64,000 bases of DNA from Synaphobranchus kaupii (taxonomy: Eukaryota; Chordata; Actinopteri; Anguilliformes; Synaphobranchidae). The position numbers were made by a program, and so were the translations under genes. Shown here piece after piece: positions 11,309-23,550 of the stretch. How positions within the stretch are numbered: the stretch's first letter is position 1; each line of letters begins with the position of its first letter. Location: assembly GCA_029718625.1 (NCBI GenBank), contig CM056376.1, positions 86,904,356 through 86,968,355 on the forward strand, given 5' to 3'. The notes below the pieces were generated by a model. It saw only the letters and a program-made list of their open reading frames with translations, did not search any database and was not told the DNA's origin.

Positions 11309-12845
11309 TTTTTGTGTACTAATGTAATGTGTTTGGTAGGTAACTAATGATGATAATGCATGAAGATAATGACATCAACAGAGACATGCATACAGAATAC
11401 ATGCAGACACATGCATGCATTGTAGCTCAGCGAAAGACATAGGCGTGAATTCTGTGCTTTAGCCTACCATGAACTACAACTAAATTAAAGTGTTTGCGGT
11501 AATTTTAAGTGCATGACGGTACGTAGCCTATTTGAACTGTATAAACTTTGCCCCTAGTGGTTGAGTCGTATCCATCTCAATTACAGTATTCATGTTAGTC
11601 TAAAACTACAGCTTTAAGAAAACCCAGGGTTACCAGACTAAATGTAGGGGATTTTTAAAGAAAAAATGTATGTAATGTAACTTGTAATGTCATTGAACAT
11701 GAGCAGAGACTGATCTGAATGCAGACATGAAGGAGCAAACACTATTGTTTTAAATAAAATAAGTGTGTAAATAATCACATTCATAAAATTAAATAGCAAT
11801 CACATTTTATTTCTCCCTCTCTCTACTATAGCTACTCTCGATTTCTGAGGCTGCGGGGAAAGCAAGTAGCGGCATCAGGACTGTAATGTACTTTAATGCA
11901 ATGAACCACGAAGACGCAGTAGCCCACAATACCTAACAACTATCTAACGTTAATTAACCTAGTGAACAGTTAAATGGTTATGACTGGATAATGTTAATGT
12001 TTATGCAGTTTTGATAATTAGATGTTCCATGATGTATTCATGTGGTGGATGACTCAATTTAACAGATCTACTACAAGTTTCATTGTAAAATAACCCATGT
12101 TAACTGTTACTAGAAAATTATTCAAATTAAGATGAGAGATAATTTTATAACCATATGTAGAACGTTAGCTACATTAATGCTAATGTTGCCTAATTAGGCT
12201 ATCAAAGCTGTTATGTAGGCTAGTAAGATTGCAAAACTGTACATTATATACAATAGCTAGGCCTACTACTAAGAAAGTAGCCTACCAGAGATTATTATTC
12301 TGATTATTATTATAATTAAAAGTGTTTGTAGTAAGCTACATTGTCTGCAGAGTAGCGTAGACTAGAGCCATGTTCGGAGGCTAGTGTAATATTTTAAAGT
12401 AACTAACCATGAAACAGATATGTTTGGGGAATTACCGGTTTATAAATCCGATCTCTTAAGGCATTGCAGTTTATAGTAGGCTATCATCAATTCTTAATAT
12501 ATTATCGTAAATTCTTAATTTTCCTAGTAGGCCTACATAACTGTTATTGTGTTGTGTGAAAAGCGTAAAGTGAACAGAGCTGAAGTGCACGTATGTTGTC
12601 ATTAATAAATAAATGACAACATAGACAGGCCTACGCTACGCATGGATGTTTTTCCCGGTAGCCTACTGTAACTGTATGTGCAGTGGTAGTGATAACCTAC
12701 CGAACTATGTATTTTCTGTAATGACCGTCTTTAAAACAAACGTTTGTGAAAACATGTAGCCTGGCACACTTATTTATATATTTAGAATTAATGCAACAAC
12801 GCGATCTTAACCAGATGATATTCTGCGTTAAAACTTTTTTCTTTG
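11309..12845. other. AT-rich non-coding sequence
   Basis: No gene recognised. It is rich in 'taggcctac/gtaggct' words that recur up to 14 kb, suggesting derivation from old repeats. A perfect short hairpin (12592-12623) lies within it. Confidence 0.4.
12592..12623. repeat. perfect 12-bp-stem hairpin
   Basis: tatgttgtcatt (12592-12603) and aatgacaacata (12612-12623) are exact reverse complements around an 8-base loop. It is too short for a microRNA precursor and has no known function. Confidence 0.7.
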
Positions 12846-13158
12846 CTTGACAAATGGCAATGGGATACCTGTTCCCATAACGTTAGCTATTGCATAAGTG
12901 CTGTGGTGTCCAGTGACTGAATTGTTTAAGTAACAGGCTACAAGTGAACAGTTAATATTGAAAACATGTCTTTGCCTTTGCAATAAAAAGACATTCTTTA
13001 ATGTGGGAAAAACATTCTTGTATGAGAAAACCATAACATGTGCACGCTGTTTTAGTCCAAAATAAAATTACATATTAGTAGGCTACCCGGCAGGGATCGA
13101 ACCCAGATCTCTCATGGTAAGGCTTGACATATACCACTACACCAAAGTTTCTTGGATA
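12846..13158 (-). repeat. tandem tRNA-linked repeat, unit A (SINE-like)
   Basis: On the minus strand this unit starts with a tRNA-like head (13082-13157) and continues into a body containing ttattgcaaaggcaaa and caatattaactgttc. The same order of head and body recurs about 335-350 bases further right as unit B. A tRNA-derived SINE present twice in tandem is the simplest reading. No family name can be given. Confidence 0.6.
13082..13157 (-). repeat. tRNA-like sequence with Pol III A and B boxes (unit A head)
   Basis: The minus strand reads TGGTGTAGTGG (A box, fits TRGYNNARNGG) and, about 35 bases on, GGTTCGATCCC (B box). Spacing is tRNA-like, but the acceptor stem and T-stem do not pair well. 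It is a tRNA pseudogene or SINE head, not a working tRNA. Confidence 0.6.
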
Positions 13159-13195
13159 GAGTTATGTGATATAGGCTATAGGCCATTTGTCAGTG

Positions 13196-13434
13196 TATAC
13201 GGCAAATGGAACATTTGTTTCCATACTGCGTAACGTTACCTGAAGTGGTGTCGTCTGACTTTCACCATTTCGCTGTAGTACAAGTGAAACATTGAACAGT
13301 TAATATTGTAAACACGTCTTTTGCCTTTGCAATAAAAATATGTTTTTAATGTGTAAATAACATTTAAATCTAATAAATTAAAAGTTGCACATTGTTTTTG
13401 TCAAAAATAAACTTGCACCCTGGTGGGTATCGAA
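13196..13434 (-). repeat. tandem tRNA-linked repeat, unit B body (SINE-like)
   Basis: The body shares gaacagttaatattg, tttgcctttgcaataaaa and the taacgtta region with unit A, in the same order and spacing. Its tRNA-like head is cut off by the hAT-type element and resumes at 14178. Confidence 0.6.
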
Positions 13435-14169
13435 CAGTGGCGGCTCCTGAGCTGAAAATTGGGGAGGCAGAAAACTTCCCTTTAAACTGATTATTGGTCT
13501 TAATCATTTTTCAATCAGTTTCCTTGATTAACAATAGGCTACATCAGCGTTTAATTCACCAATTACTCAATGCCATCAAATGTAGCCAGTTCTTCTCAAT
13601 GAGGCTATTAGGCAAGTAATAAAATTATTTTCACTTGCATCGCATAATTGTGCACATTTTAATCAACATTATAATTGTGGATACATGTGCTCTTCGTTCT
13701 CCGCACTCTTAATTACGAAAATATTCATGGAAATTAAACGATCTGAAAGCTCAGCTTTTGTTAGATTCTTTTTTATTGCAGGTTTAGCACAACCTCATCT
13801 TTTGTTAGATTATTTTAAAAAAATAATTTAAAAAATTATCTAACAAAAGCTGAGCTTTAAGATCGTTTAATTTCCATGGATATTTTCGGAATTAAGAGTG
13901 CGGAGAACGAAGAGCACATGTATCCACAATTATAATGTTGATTAAAATGTGCACAATTTTGCGATGCAAGTTAAAATAATTTTATTACTTGCCTAATAGC
14001 CTAATTGAGGAGAACTGGCTACATTTGATGGCATTGAGTAATTGGTGAATTAAACGCTGATGTAGCCTATTGTTAATCAAGGAAACTGATTGAAAAATGA
14101 TTAAGACCAATAATCAGTTTAAAGGGAAGTTTTCTGCCTCCCCAATTTTCAGCTCAGGAGCCGCCACTG
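13435..14169. mobile_element. palindromic hAT-type non-autonomous element, 735 bp, with 8-bp target duplications
   Basis: The ends are cagtggcggctcctgagctg and its exact inverse cagctcaggagccgccactg. Both sides carry the identical 8-mer gtatcgaa (13427-13434 and 14170-14177). CAGTGGCGG ends with 8-bp duplications are the hallmark of hAT transposons. Almost the whole element is two arms of about 334 bp in inverted orientation (13435 to about 13768, and about 13836 to 14169) around an AT-rich centre. The arms differ only at scattered positions. No transposase frame is present, so it must have been moved by a hAT enzyme encoded elsewhere. Confidence 0.95.
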
Positions 14170-14262
14170 GTATCGAACCCCCAATCCTCTGTGTGAGAGG
14201 CAGCAACTCCAACCAGTCGGCCACAGTGGCTTCATGGGCAACACACAGCCATATAGCGGTTT
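14170..14262 (-). repeat. tRNA-like head of unit B, interrupted by the hAT-type element
   Basis: Removing the hAT-type insertion and one 8-mer copy restores a minus-strand sequence with an A-box-like TGGCCGACTGG and a B box GGTTCGATACC about 40 bases apart. The 8-bp target duplication lies inside the B box itself. Similar to unit A's head and probably a SINE head. Confidence 0.6.
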
Positions 14263-14383
14263 TGTCTGTGATGTGTCCACATTAGTTTGAAGTGTTTTTA
14301 TTAGTCGATAAGCTTGGGATAGCAGGTATGTGATGTTGTTATCCAATGGGGAGGATTATTCTTTGAGGGTACGGAGGCAGGAA

Positions 14384-14427
14384 AAATAATAATAAGAAGA
14401 AGAAGAAGCAGAAGAGGAAGGAGAAAA
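14384..14427. repeat. (AAT)n/(AAG)n trinucleotide-rich stretch
   Basis: aataataataagaagaagaa followed by imperfect AAG/AGG units. Confidence 0.8.
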
Positions 14428-15185
14428 ACCAGCAAAATAACCCAAGTTTGGGGCTTTATTGTGTGGATGTGTGAAGTTGTATCTGAATGCTGTGTGGTTA
14501 CATGAGATTAGAACATACAGAAGTAAATGTTTTTAAGGGCTGAGAGTCTGTGGTCATTGTGGTTACTTCTGTAGGAAAGCCTGAAAAGTGCCAAACTCTT
14601 GGTGCTGTATAGGTATGGGGCATGTCACACCAAGCCGTAACTTGGTGGATGGCATACCTGCCATCCCAATTTTGCAGATCATCGAGGTTGGGGCAGTGCT
14701 TGTGGGAATGACATGCAACTCTCGTTTTCTATAATTTACTCGGTCATGCTGCTGTGCTTGATGAGAACAAACTTTATTTCATTTTTAAGGGGCCTGGTTT
14801 TGACTGGAGCATTTCCTCTCCCAGGGCTGAACCAACTTTTGGGCCCACCAGAGTAACAACCATCTGTGACCGAAGACCCAGAGGCACATGGAGTTCCACG
14901 TTGACGAAAGCGGATCACAGTCTTACAATTCTTCTAACAGGATGTTAATTGGATTGCAAATATTTTCACTGTTTAAGGAATATTAACGGCCCTCAGATCC
15001 ATAGTCCAGTGTGCTAAACTTAACACCACAAGATGTGTTAACTTTATACTATGATTTTTGGGTTTGTTTAAATGAGATGGGCATATAGTTTTGGAGCTGA
15101 TATTTGTCTCGTCTGTATCTTGACACAACAACCATTGGCTAGCTAAATGTAAAGTACCTGAATAACAGTGAGTGAGTGCAAACAT

Positions 15186-15255
15186 CATGGCTCTCATAAG
15201 CAAAGCAGTAGTGAAAAGCTCATGGCTCTCCTATGAAGGGCAGTAGTGAAAAGCA
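15186..15255. repeat. 35-bp tandem duplication, two units
   Basis: Two adjacent copies share catggctctc at their start and gcagtagtgaaaagc at their end. They differ in a 9-10 base middle segment. Confidence 0.8.
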
Positions 15256-17781
15256 ATGGCAACATTTCTGTCCGGTTTGCATATTCTTAAGGCTACATTG
15301 TTAGACCACCTCTTCATTCTGTGGTGTCCATTCCTTACCAAATGTCCTATGTGCTATCAGCCTGCTGCGCACATGCAATATCCCTTGCTCTCCAACATAA
15401 TAAGTCAACTGCAACTACCGCGCCTTCATAAGTAACAGAAGGAGCAAAATAAATGAATTCAATAAAATATGACCTGAAGGAACCATTTGTAAATTACCAT
15501 GTAAAAAGCATGGTTTGAACGTGTGCGCCCCCCCACCCCATATCTTTTGGTCTGTGACTGAGGGGTGGTCCTGAGTTCCTTATCTGTTCACAAACAGGAG
15601 AACGAAAGTGATTAGCATCTCATTTAACCCTGCATCTCACTCAATGGTCTTCGATTCATAAGTCACTTTCCCATTATATATGTATTTAAGTGCTGATCAT
15701 TGGGCAGGCTCCCCCAATTGTCTGTGGGGACGACAAACATATTTCCATCTGAAAGGCTGCCTTAAAGACGGTGAGGTTTTTTTTTGGTGGATCAGAGACC
15801 TTGATATCAGTCTACATTCACACCAGCCCAAAGCCACTGCGAGTGCAGCATCCAACATTTGCATTAAATAAATCTGCTTCAGGTGCCCTGCCTGCCTCCG
15901 TCAATCTTCGCCGCAGAGCCCGGGTGTCATTAAACGGCATTCACTGCAGAAACGGCAGTCTTCTGCTCCCATACCTGCCTTAAAGAAACATGGTGGATAT
16001 GCTTCCCACTCTAGTTTTTGTTTAAAGGATTGTGTGGAATCATATGCGCTTGCGTAAATATGTTTTTATCCAGTCATATTTAGCGAGTTTAGAATGTGCT
16101 GGTGCTTGGCGATGTGAAACAAGGTGGAATGAAGTCAACTGAAAATAACATAAATAAATAAATAAAAATTTCAAACCTCCCATTATCACTGGGGTTGCCT
16201 GAACCATATAACTATAAAGTCCATATTCAATGCTTCTATCTGACAAGAAGGCACTCTTCCCCATGAGGCAATGTAATGCACTGTAATGTAAATTGTGTCA
16301 TGCACATAATGTAATGGCCATTGTAATGTAATGTAACATCAAGCACCTTCTGGCATCAGGTTCTGTGCTGGAAGTTCTGCCCCTGTAGTGATAAACTGAG
16401 AAGGTGCTAGAGTGTATATAGCACATCCTGCTATAACAGTGTGTCACCACAGAAGGGCAGAATCTTCCTCTTCGCCTCTGTAAAGAGAATGAGAAATATT
16501 CAGCAAAAAGGAGCTTTTCGTCACATTTATACCATCACTCCATTTCACTGTTCACCCTCCATCCAAGCTCTTCTCTGCTATTCACCTTGCCCTGCTAGTT
16601 GGTCTCGTTCCAACATGATCACAGGGACAGATTTGTGACAAGTAGCTGAGAACTGCAATGCTTCCTTTGTAATTAAAAAAAATAACTCATGAGCGTGTAG
16701 CATATTGATAACTCCATATTAAGCCACATTCAACTCCCCAGAAGTTCTATAGTTGATAAAAATTAAAGAAACGTAGATAAAAGTCTAACTGAATAATCAA
16801 AGAAAAAGCAAAGCAAATTCTGACCCAGATTATAGTCGTGACTTCATGAATGGTTGTTGACAAACGGAACTCACAAAGAGCCCCTGACTTGGTTTTATTC
16901 CTGTAAATACGTGAAGAAACTTCATTTTAAAACAATAACCACTCAAAAAATTATTTGTGTGAGTGATTAATCGCACAAGTATGTTACAATGCACTGCTCA
17001 GAGTTTTGTCTGTGACTCAGGATTGAAAAGATTTCAACCATCTGTTCCGCAGTGTATCATGACTCTATTAAGCAGAAATGTTTTAAATGCGGATTGCACC
17101 ACACCAAAACCTGCCCAGGTAGGTGGCACGCTGAAATTCCAGGAAATCACAATGTCCACACAGGCAATATCAGTAACAGGAAAAAAATCTTTTTCAGCAA
17201 TGGAAAGGATCATTAAGGTTCCTGGTTAGCCCTTTTCATTTCGACACCATTGTGAATTATTGCTATAAACATTTCTTGTATTTTGCATTCCACATCCTGA
17301 ACCCTGCTGGTGTATTATACAATATGTATTCTCTGTACCCGTCTGTGATGTGGGATATTCTGACAAGATGAACTTCATGCATCGCGTGTGTGATGCACAG
17401 TGGTGGAAAGGAACAAAGCAGACCTCACCAGAGAGCCGGGTCAGTGCCTGTACTGCACTTTTTGTTTCTGCTTAAGTCGCAAAGTTAACATGGCGAGGCC
17501 GCTTCCAGCGGAATGGGCGGGTGCCAGAGGCTGCCAGCCGGCCTCATTAACAGCCTTTCCTTTCATCCTTTCATCTACAAAAGAGGTCATTCTTGTCACA
17601 CAGGTTTTTTTTTTTTACAGTAAAAAAAGTCACAGACTTGGAGAATGAAGAATAAAAACCCGTAGTGATGGCCTACAGTCATGTCTGAGACGCTCACCCC
17701 CTTGAACAGGTTTTAAACACTGCTTCAAACTGTCAAGGCGGGAAGATTTTTTTCGTCACCTTCGAAAAGAACAATAACGCG

Positions 17782-17804
17782 CACACACACACACACACAC
17801 ACAC
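17782..17804. repeat. (CA)n microsatellite, short
   Basis: Pure CA run of about 11-12 units. Confidence 0.95.
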
Positions 17805-18500
17805 GAATAAGTGCTAGTGACTTCACTGCAGCGTTCCCTCCGCAAACCACTTTGGAAAAGGTAGGGAGAAAAAAAAAAAGAAAGAAAAAACGGCATTAAC
17901 CAAAAGCAATTTCTCCGGGTTCTCGGTCGGCTGCTCGGCGGCTCCTGGCTGACTAATGGCCTTTCATTACAAGTTTCCTCCTCCACCGATTAGGCCCTGG
18001 TCGTGCCTCGCGACCTCGGCGGTAGGCCTGCCGCCCGCTTTGATCCTCACTTTGTTCACTGACACACGTCTAATGACCAGGAGTGGTACTGACTTTGTCC
18101 TGTCCAAGGCTGCTGGTTTACATACCCAACCCCTCACCCTCCGTGCATGAAAACAAAGGGCAGGAATTAGCCATTGCAGAACCGCTACTGTGATCTCACC
18201 TTTCTGTGTTCTTAAACCACTGTGTCATAAGCTGTTTATGGAGTGGTTTCCAGGCAGCCAGCTTCCTCCTTGCATTCCTGGGCTGGTGGGCGGGAGGTCA
18301 TTTTATTGCAGGTATTCTTTAAGTGACAGTATATACCTTTACTGTAAGTGCACCATTGCCTACAATGACCTTATGCCAAGGCTTCGCAAGAAATATTTGA
18401 ATGCCTGTCCTTCGTGCAGAACACTGAAAACATGCCGCTGTTTACTTAAAATGTCTGTCACATATACAGGAGCAAATATTTGAGTATGAGCCTATTTCAC
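17805..18500. other. GC-rich to mixed non-coding sequence
   Basis: The part 17890-18080 is GC-rich with TAATGG/TAATGA homeodomain-like motifs and no open frame of note. It could be a regulatory element, but nothing proves it. Confidence 0.3.
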
Positions 18501-18736
18501 ATTAGAAGAAGTTGTAGTCCAAGGCAGCTCTACAAAATTAAAAAGCCTTTATTGAATGTCTCACATTATTTAGAATATAAAAAGTCCAACATGTTTCGGC
18601 CTACATAGGGCCTACCCTGATGAAGGCCCTATGTAGGCCGAAACATGTTGGACTTTTTATATTCTAAATAATGTGAGCCATTCAATAAAGGCTTTTTAAT
18701 TTTGTAGAGCTGCCTTGGACTACAACTTCTTCTAAT
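18501..18736. repeat. near-perfect 236-bp palindrome, arms about 111 bp
   Basis: attagaagaagttgtagtcc at the left end is matched by ggactacaacttcttctaat at the right end. The two arms are almost identical reverse complements throughout and meet near 18618 with a loop of about 13 bases (ctaccctgatgaa). The arm-centre words tgatgaaggcc and ggccgaaacatgttgg recall a 'tgatgaag...ccgaaac' motif that recurs in vertebrate interspersed repeats. It has no coding capacity and can form a cruciform or long hairpin RNA. Confidence 0.93.
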
Positions 18737-19549
18737 TATTACGGACCCTACCCCGGATTTAGTCCAAAGAGCACCTACAACATAACACAAAACCAAGAAC
18801 GCCGTAGCCCTCTCCATATCCTCTTTTGATTCTATTTCACATTAATTTCACTTTGCTCTTATTGCAATCTCACCATTCATGTCAATTCAATCATTTTCAG
18901 TGAAAATCTATGCGAATGTTTGAATTTCTAGTACTATATACTACTAATTTCTGTATATTCTTCTTTTTAAAATAACTATTGTCTTGTTTCATGTAATAGT
19001 TTCATAAATGCTACAGATTGATTGGTTTAATTACTATGAAAACATCTCATAGAAAAATATGGATTTAGCAATGCTGTCTGCAAAAATCTCAACCACTGTA
19101 TCCATAGTTTACTTGTTCAAAGTACCCATATTATAGGCGTACAGATGAATTACGGAAGTACGCCGTCATATCGGCAGTTGGTTCCATCCATTAGGCGCTA
19201 AACAGAGGAACAAAAAGCACTGCTCCCTCACTGAGCTCTGGCTGCTGACTGGTGTCTGTCCTTCGCTGTGTTCTTTTCTTTCCCCCACTCGCGGTTCACC
19301 AGCAGGAGCCTCTCCGCTGCCCCTCGTAGCCCCCCACCCCCCGGCGCACGCGGCACGGCAACGCTGACGGAGCCCGCTGAAGGAGTGGGCATGAACATGC
19401 AGACGTGTCATCTAATGGTCCATCAGAGGGGCCTTTGTCACCCGACATAAACCCGTTATCTCCTCTGTGCAGATTCTAATCGCGCGCGCCCCTCGTTTGC
19501 ATTTTCAGCTCCAGCCCCCGTGGAGAAGTGGCTAATCTGGACAGGGATT
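18737..19549. other. unique non-coding sequence
   Basis: AT-rich, then GC-rich from about 19240. No gene recognised. Confidence 0.4.
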
Positions 19550-20330
19550 CCTCAGCCCAGGGAAATAAACCCCCCCTCATCCAGCCCCCCCCTCCCCTAT
19601 AAACGGAACATTTAACAGCCTTGATTTATCTCCCTCGTCCTCTTTACATACACATAATAATTAATTGGATTTAATGTGTGATTAGAGAAGGGGAAGGTGC
19701 TCCTTCCTGCTGCGGGAATGGGGGATAGGTCGCCTTGGGGGAGGGGGAGGGGGAGGAGGGGGGCTGCCAAATTTGCTTTACCGAGCATTCCGACCTTCCT
19801 TAAATTATTCTGGAGAGCTTAAAGCATCCATTTATGGCTGACTTTGGAAGATATTCACTGACACAACAAAATTTCCTTCCTTCAGCGTTTAAATGGTGTT
19901 TAAATAGTTTCAAGTAAAAACAAATCGCCAAATAAGGAGTCTTGAGCTTAGGAACTAATAAGGCCACAACCTCTCAGCAAGCAATCGGCACATCTTATAC
20001 GCAGTGCACATGAATGTAACAGGCCTGTATCTACAAAATCGCAGCCAAGTTACAAACATTATAATTCTCACTTTGCTTTTAATTCCAATAGTTTTTATAC
20101 ATTAAAAGGAATTCACTTCAAAAGCTTAATAAACCTGGAGGATTCTTGTTGGAATTGGGGGAGTACAGTATGAATGGGAGATTAAAAGGAAATAAAAAAT
20201 GGTACACGATTACAGTTTATCTGTTGATTATAAAATCAGCATGTGACTGCTATGACAATTAAAATTAATTCATTTAATAATTTAAGCAGCTGAATAATTA
20301 ATATTTTCATATGCAATTGTTCTAAAAAAA
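19550..20330. promoter_or_regulatory. candidate conserved non-coding element (by appearance only)
   Basis: The block is free of repeats apart from a G-rich run at 19737-19763. It is dense in homeodomain-like cores (ataattaattgg at about 19657, taattaatattt at about 20297) and has no coding signal. This pattern is typical of developmental enhancers in gene deserts, but no alignment was possible here. Confidence 0.3.
19737..19763 (+). repeat. G-rich run with G-quadruplex potential
   Basis: Five G runs of 2-7 bases are separated by single A residues (gggg-a-ggggg-a-ggggg-a-gg-a-ggggggg). Four of them have three or more Gs, enough for an intramolecular G-quadruplex. Confidence 0.75.
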
Positions 20331-23300
20331 AATTCTAATTGTTCAGCTTTCTTTTTCTTTTAAAAAAAGAAATGATGTGCTTTATCTTGCTGTCATCCAG
20401 GGCTGAATTTCATGCCGGTCATTAGAACTGACACTCTGCTCTGCTCACTCTGCTTATTGCAAGCTTCACCCCACCGAAAGAAACTAAATGGAAAAACATA
20501 CAAACATCACATACAATCCAAAAATACAACAAAAAGCAATGAAATACATAGCATCTGTTGTCCATGAAAGTCCCCAGATGACTCAGACATCAGACGTGTC
20601 CTTGGTTATATTGAACAGTTTTTTCTTTCATTTGCAGTTGTTATATTTTGTTAACTGATATATTTTATTTTTTAAAACATTCAGACAATTTAAAAGTTAA
20701 ATCTGATTGACCTGAATTCATAAGGATTATCCCCGGTGTGTTTAATCATACACACAAAAAAGGACAGAAAGGAGCCCAAATGGCCTGGCTTGGTTCACCC
20801 TACAGTATTACCTGATTCTAAATAGCTACTGTAAAACAAGTGAACGCATGCTTGCTTGCACACACTCCAGCGCGGTCGGGTCCGCCTTGTTCACCCTTTG
20901 GCACAGGCACTCTGGAGCCGAGACCGAGTGTTGAGGAATGTCAGGTGTCTGCATCACAAAGCCTGTGTTTATGTTAACGCTGAGGTCAGCCTCACAGGTA
21001 TGTTTTAATGAAAACATTACCTCCGACTGACCCAGCTAATCGGGAGGGTGAGGCGGCAGTCAATTGGAAGAAAAGAACCAACGACACAATTTTTTTTTTC
21101 TTTTCACCCCCACCCAAGAGAAAACATAAAATAGTCTGTATATGAAGGAAAGGAATGCAGTTACAGTTAACTTAACTACAGTATCTCCCTGCAGTTATCT
21201 AAAATATCAAATTGTAATGACCATGGTGATTATAAGGGAGGGAGAAATCAGGGAAAACCTTTTTAATATATGTGTGCATAGGGCTACCTCAATACAACTG
21301 GTGTATTACTTGCAAATCAACTTAATACTGCGCAGCAGTTTATAAGCACAGTAAAAGCCAAGACCACTTACAGTATGTCAGAAGGAGAAGCAGTAGGCGA
21401 TAATAATTTTTCAGCAGACAGAAGAGATAGCTGCGATTGCTAAGACTTCATACAAGCAGGAAGTATTTTCAGCTGAAAATGGGCAAAGCTATCTGATATT
21501 TGTGACAAATAGTTTACGATCAGTACCCATACGATCGATGTGATCACTGATACGAATGCCGCCAACGATCCCAGATCAATTCACATTGTAAAATTGCCAG
21601 CTTGGTGGCAGATCTAAACTACCTACAAGATGATATAAAAGCCACTTTGATAGTGTGGGAAGGCAGAAAAAAAAACATTTTCTCCAGTCTGTAAGGTGTT
21701 GTTGAGTAAAAATATACAGAAGGAGTTGAGTAAGTGCCCAGGTCAACCTGAATGTCAACTAAACCATATCACAAACATCCATGAGCACTGCTGTCTTTAT
21801 AGACATCACAAATTCAAGGAAAGTGGTCAACATATTGTAGACAATCCAAGATGAATGCTCAAAATAATATTTTTTTTAATTTTGCAAGGCTCTATATCAA
21901 TAGAAATAACTGTGGCCACTTTGGTTACTTATGTATTTTGACTACACACAGGTTTTCTATTGATAGTTCCATGAACTGTATGCTAAAAATCTGGAAGGAC
22001 TGTGTGTGTGTGTGCATGAATCTGCTGTCTGTGTCTTTGCATTAGTGTACCTGAAGCAACATTTGCTAGAACATGATTAGTTTTCAATGCACATATAATA
22101 TCTTACTATCCTGGGGTCTGCATATGTTTAGTGTTGTTTTGCATACACTGCACAAGGATTCGGGTTCTCCTACAGCAGGATTCCCCTACAATTCCATTCA
22201 TCATAGCGCAACATCTGTTGCCAGCTGGCTAGCTCACAACCAGATGGTCAGTGCATGGCAAACCCATGCGGTGAGAGCATGGACAATCCTCCAACCACTG
22301 TGGTTTCTGGCCTCAGATAGGGTCAGATCTCCTCACCAGGAACATCTTGAGCTCCTGTTGTCATTGGACCACAAAATCCCAGCCAGTATGTAAGGATGAC
22401 ATCATACAGTGGAGAAAGCATAGTGCAAAATTTTGATCGTTCTCATGCAAGACAATGATCCATGTTTTGGACACAAACTGGCAAATGAAATCCAGGTCAG
22501 TGTATAATGTCCAGTTTGCAACACCTCAGAGGGAGACAAATGTAATCAACACACACCCAGAATCTGACTCGTGCAAACAGAGAAGTTTAACATTTTGTGT
22601 CACCTGCAGATATACTTTCCCATCAAGACTCCACGCTCCTGCAGAGGGGATGATTCCTCAGCTCTCAGTCTCTCTCTCTCTCTGTGGTGTATTGAGCAGT
22701 CACTCCCTCTCAGTGTCGATTAACATACCTCACATTACTGCCGCAAAGATAACAGCCTCGCTTCTACAGGCCTGCCAATCCACAGTAATCCTCAAATACT
22801 CTCAATTTTCATTTCAAACAACAGCAAATCCAAACGACAGCAGACGCACTCAATCATTCCGCTTTTTTATTCATACGTTTCCGCCCTAATTCTTGCCGCG
22901 CCTTCTCATGTCTTTATTTCAAGATTTTTTAATGAAATGTGAAGGAATGAGCGGACGGCTCTCGCAAAACGAAGCGGTTCACGAAAGGGGAAAACAATGA
23001 CAAGAGAAGTTCAGACGAGACTTTGTTCAGTGACACTGGCTTCACCATTACTCACCAGGATGGGAGGCATGGTTTGGCTTTCAGCTCCGGAGTAGCTCTA
23101 CTGCAGCTGCCACTCTGCCCTGCCACTCCCATGTGCTCCACTCTACACTGTCCACCATTACACACAAGTCCTCAGTTTCAGCTCCCCAACCAAATAAGCA
23201 AAGTAGCACTCCAAATGCATAGCAATTTGAGCCATACCGTAATCGAAATAGATTAAAGTCCCTAGTGGAAGCCACCAACAGACTGCTTCTGCTTCAACTA

Positions 23301-23550
23301 CAAAAACTCTCTGCTGTTATTGGATTTGCTGTTGTTTGTAATTGCTGTACACCAGGAGTGCAATTTCCACCCCACACCTTTTAGCCTTCTTTACAGCTCT
23401 GTTCAAACCTCCACCCCTCTCTCCCATCCTTCACAAATCCTGTGATGAACAAAACATCCACATCTCTACAAACCTCACCTTCCAGCATCTAATCCTCTCT
23501 AACAAGCCACAAACTCCGTGCTATAGTTCCCACCTTCAACATTCTCCTTA
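20331..23550. other. unique non-coding sequence
   Basis: No gene, RNA or clear repeat in about 3.2 kb. The frames at 22073-22393 and 22455-22889 show no domain. Confidence 0.4.

Larger units (their letters stand above)
14263..17780. other. unique non-coding sequence with small repeats
   Basis: No gene recognised in 3.5 kb. It contains an (AAG/AAT)-rich stretch at about 14384-14427, a local tandem duplication at 15186-15255 and short 'taatgtaatg' iterations at about 16268-16337. Reading frames here carry no domains. Confidence 0.4.

Noticed and set aside
13082..13157. Functional tRNA gene
   Set aside because: A and B boxes are present but acceptor and T stems do not pair; better read as a SINE head or tRNA pseudogene.
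18501..18736. microRNA precursor
   Set aside because: Perfect 111-bp arms are unlike a microRNA hairpin; a repeat palindrome is more likely.
22073..22889. Two overlapping-style frames of 106 and 144 codons
   Set aside because: Composition and lack of motifs suggest chance; no transposon ends nearby.
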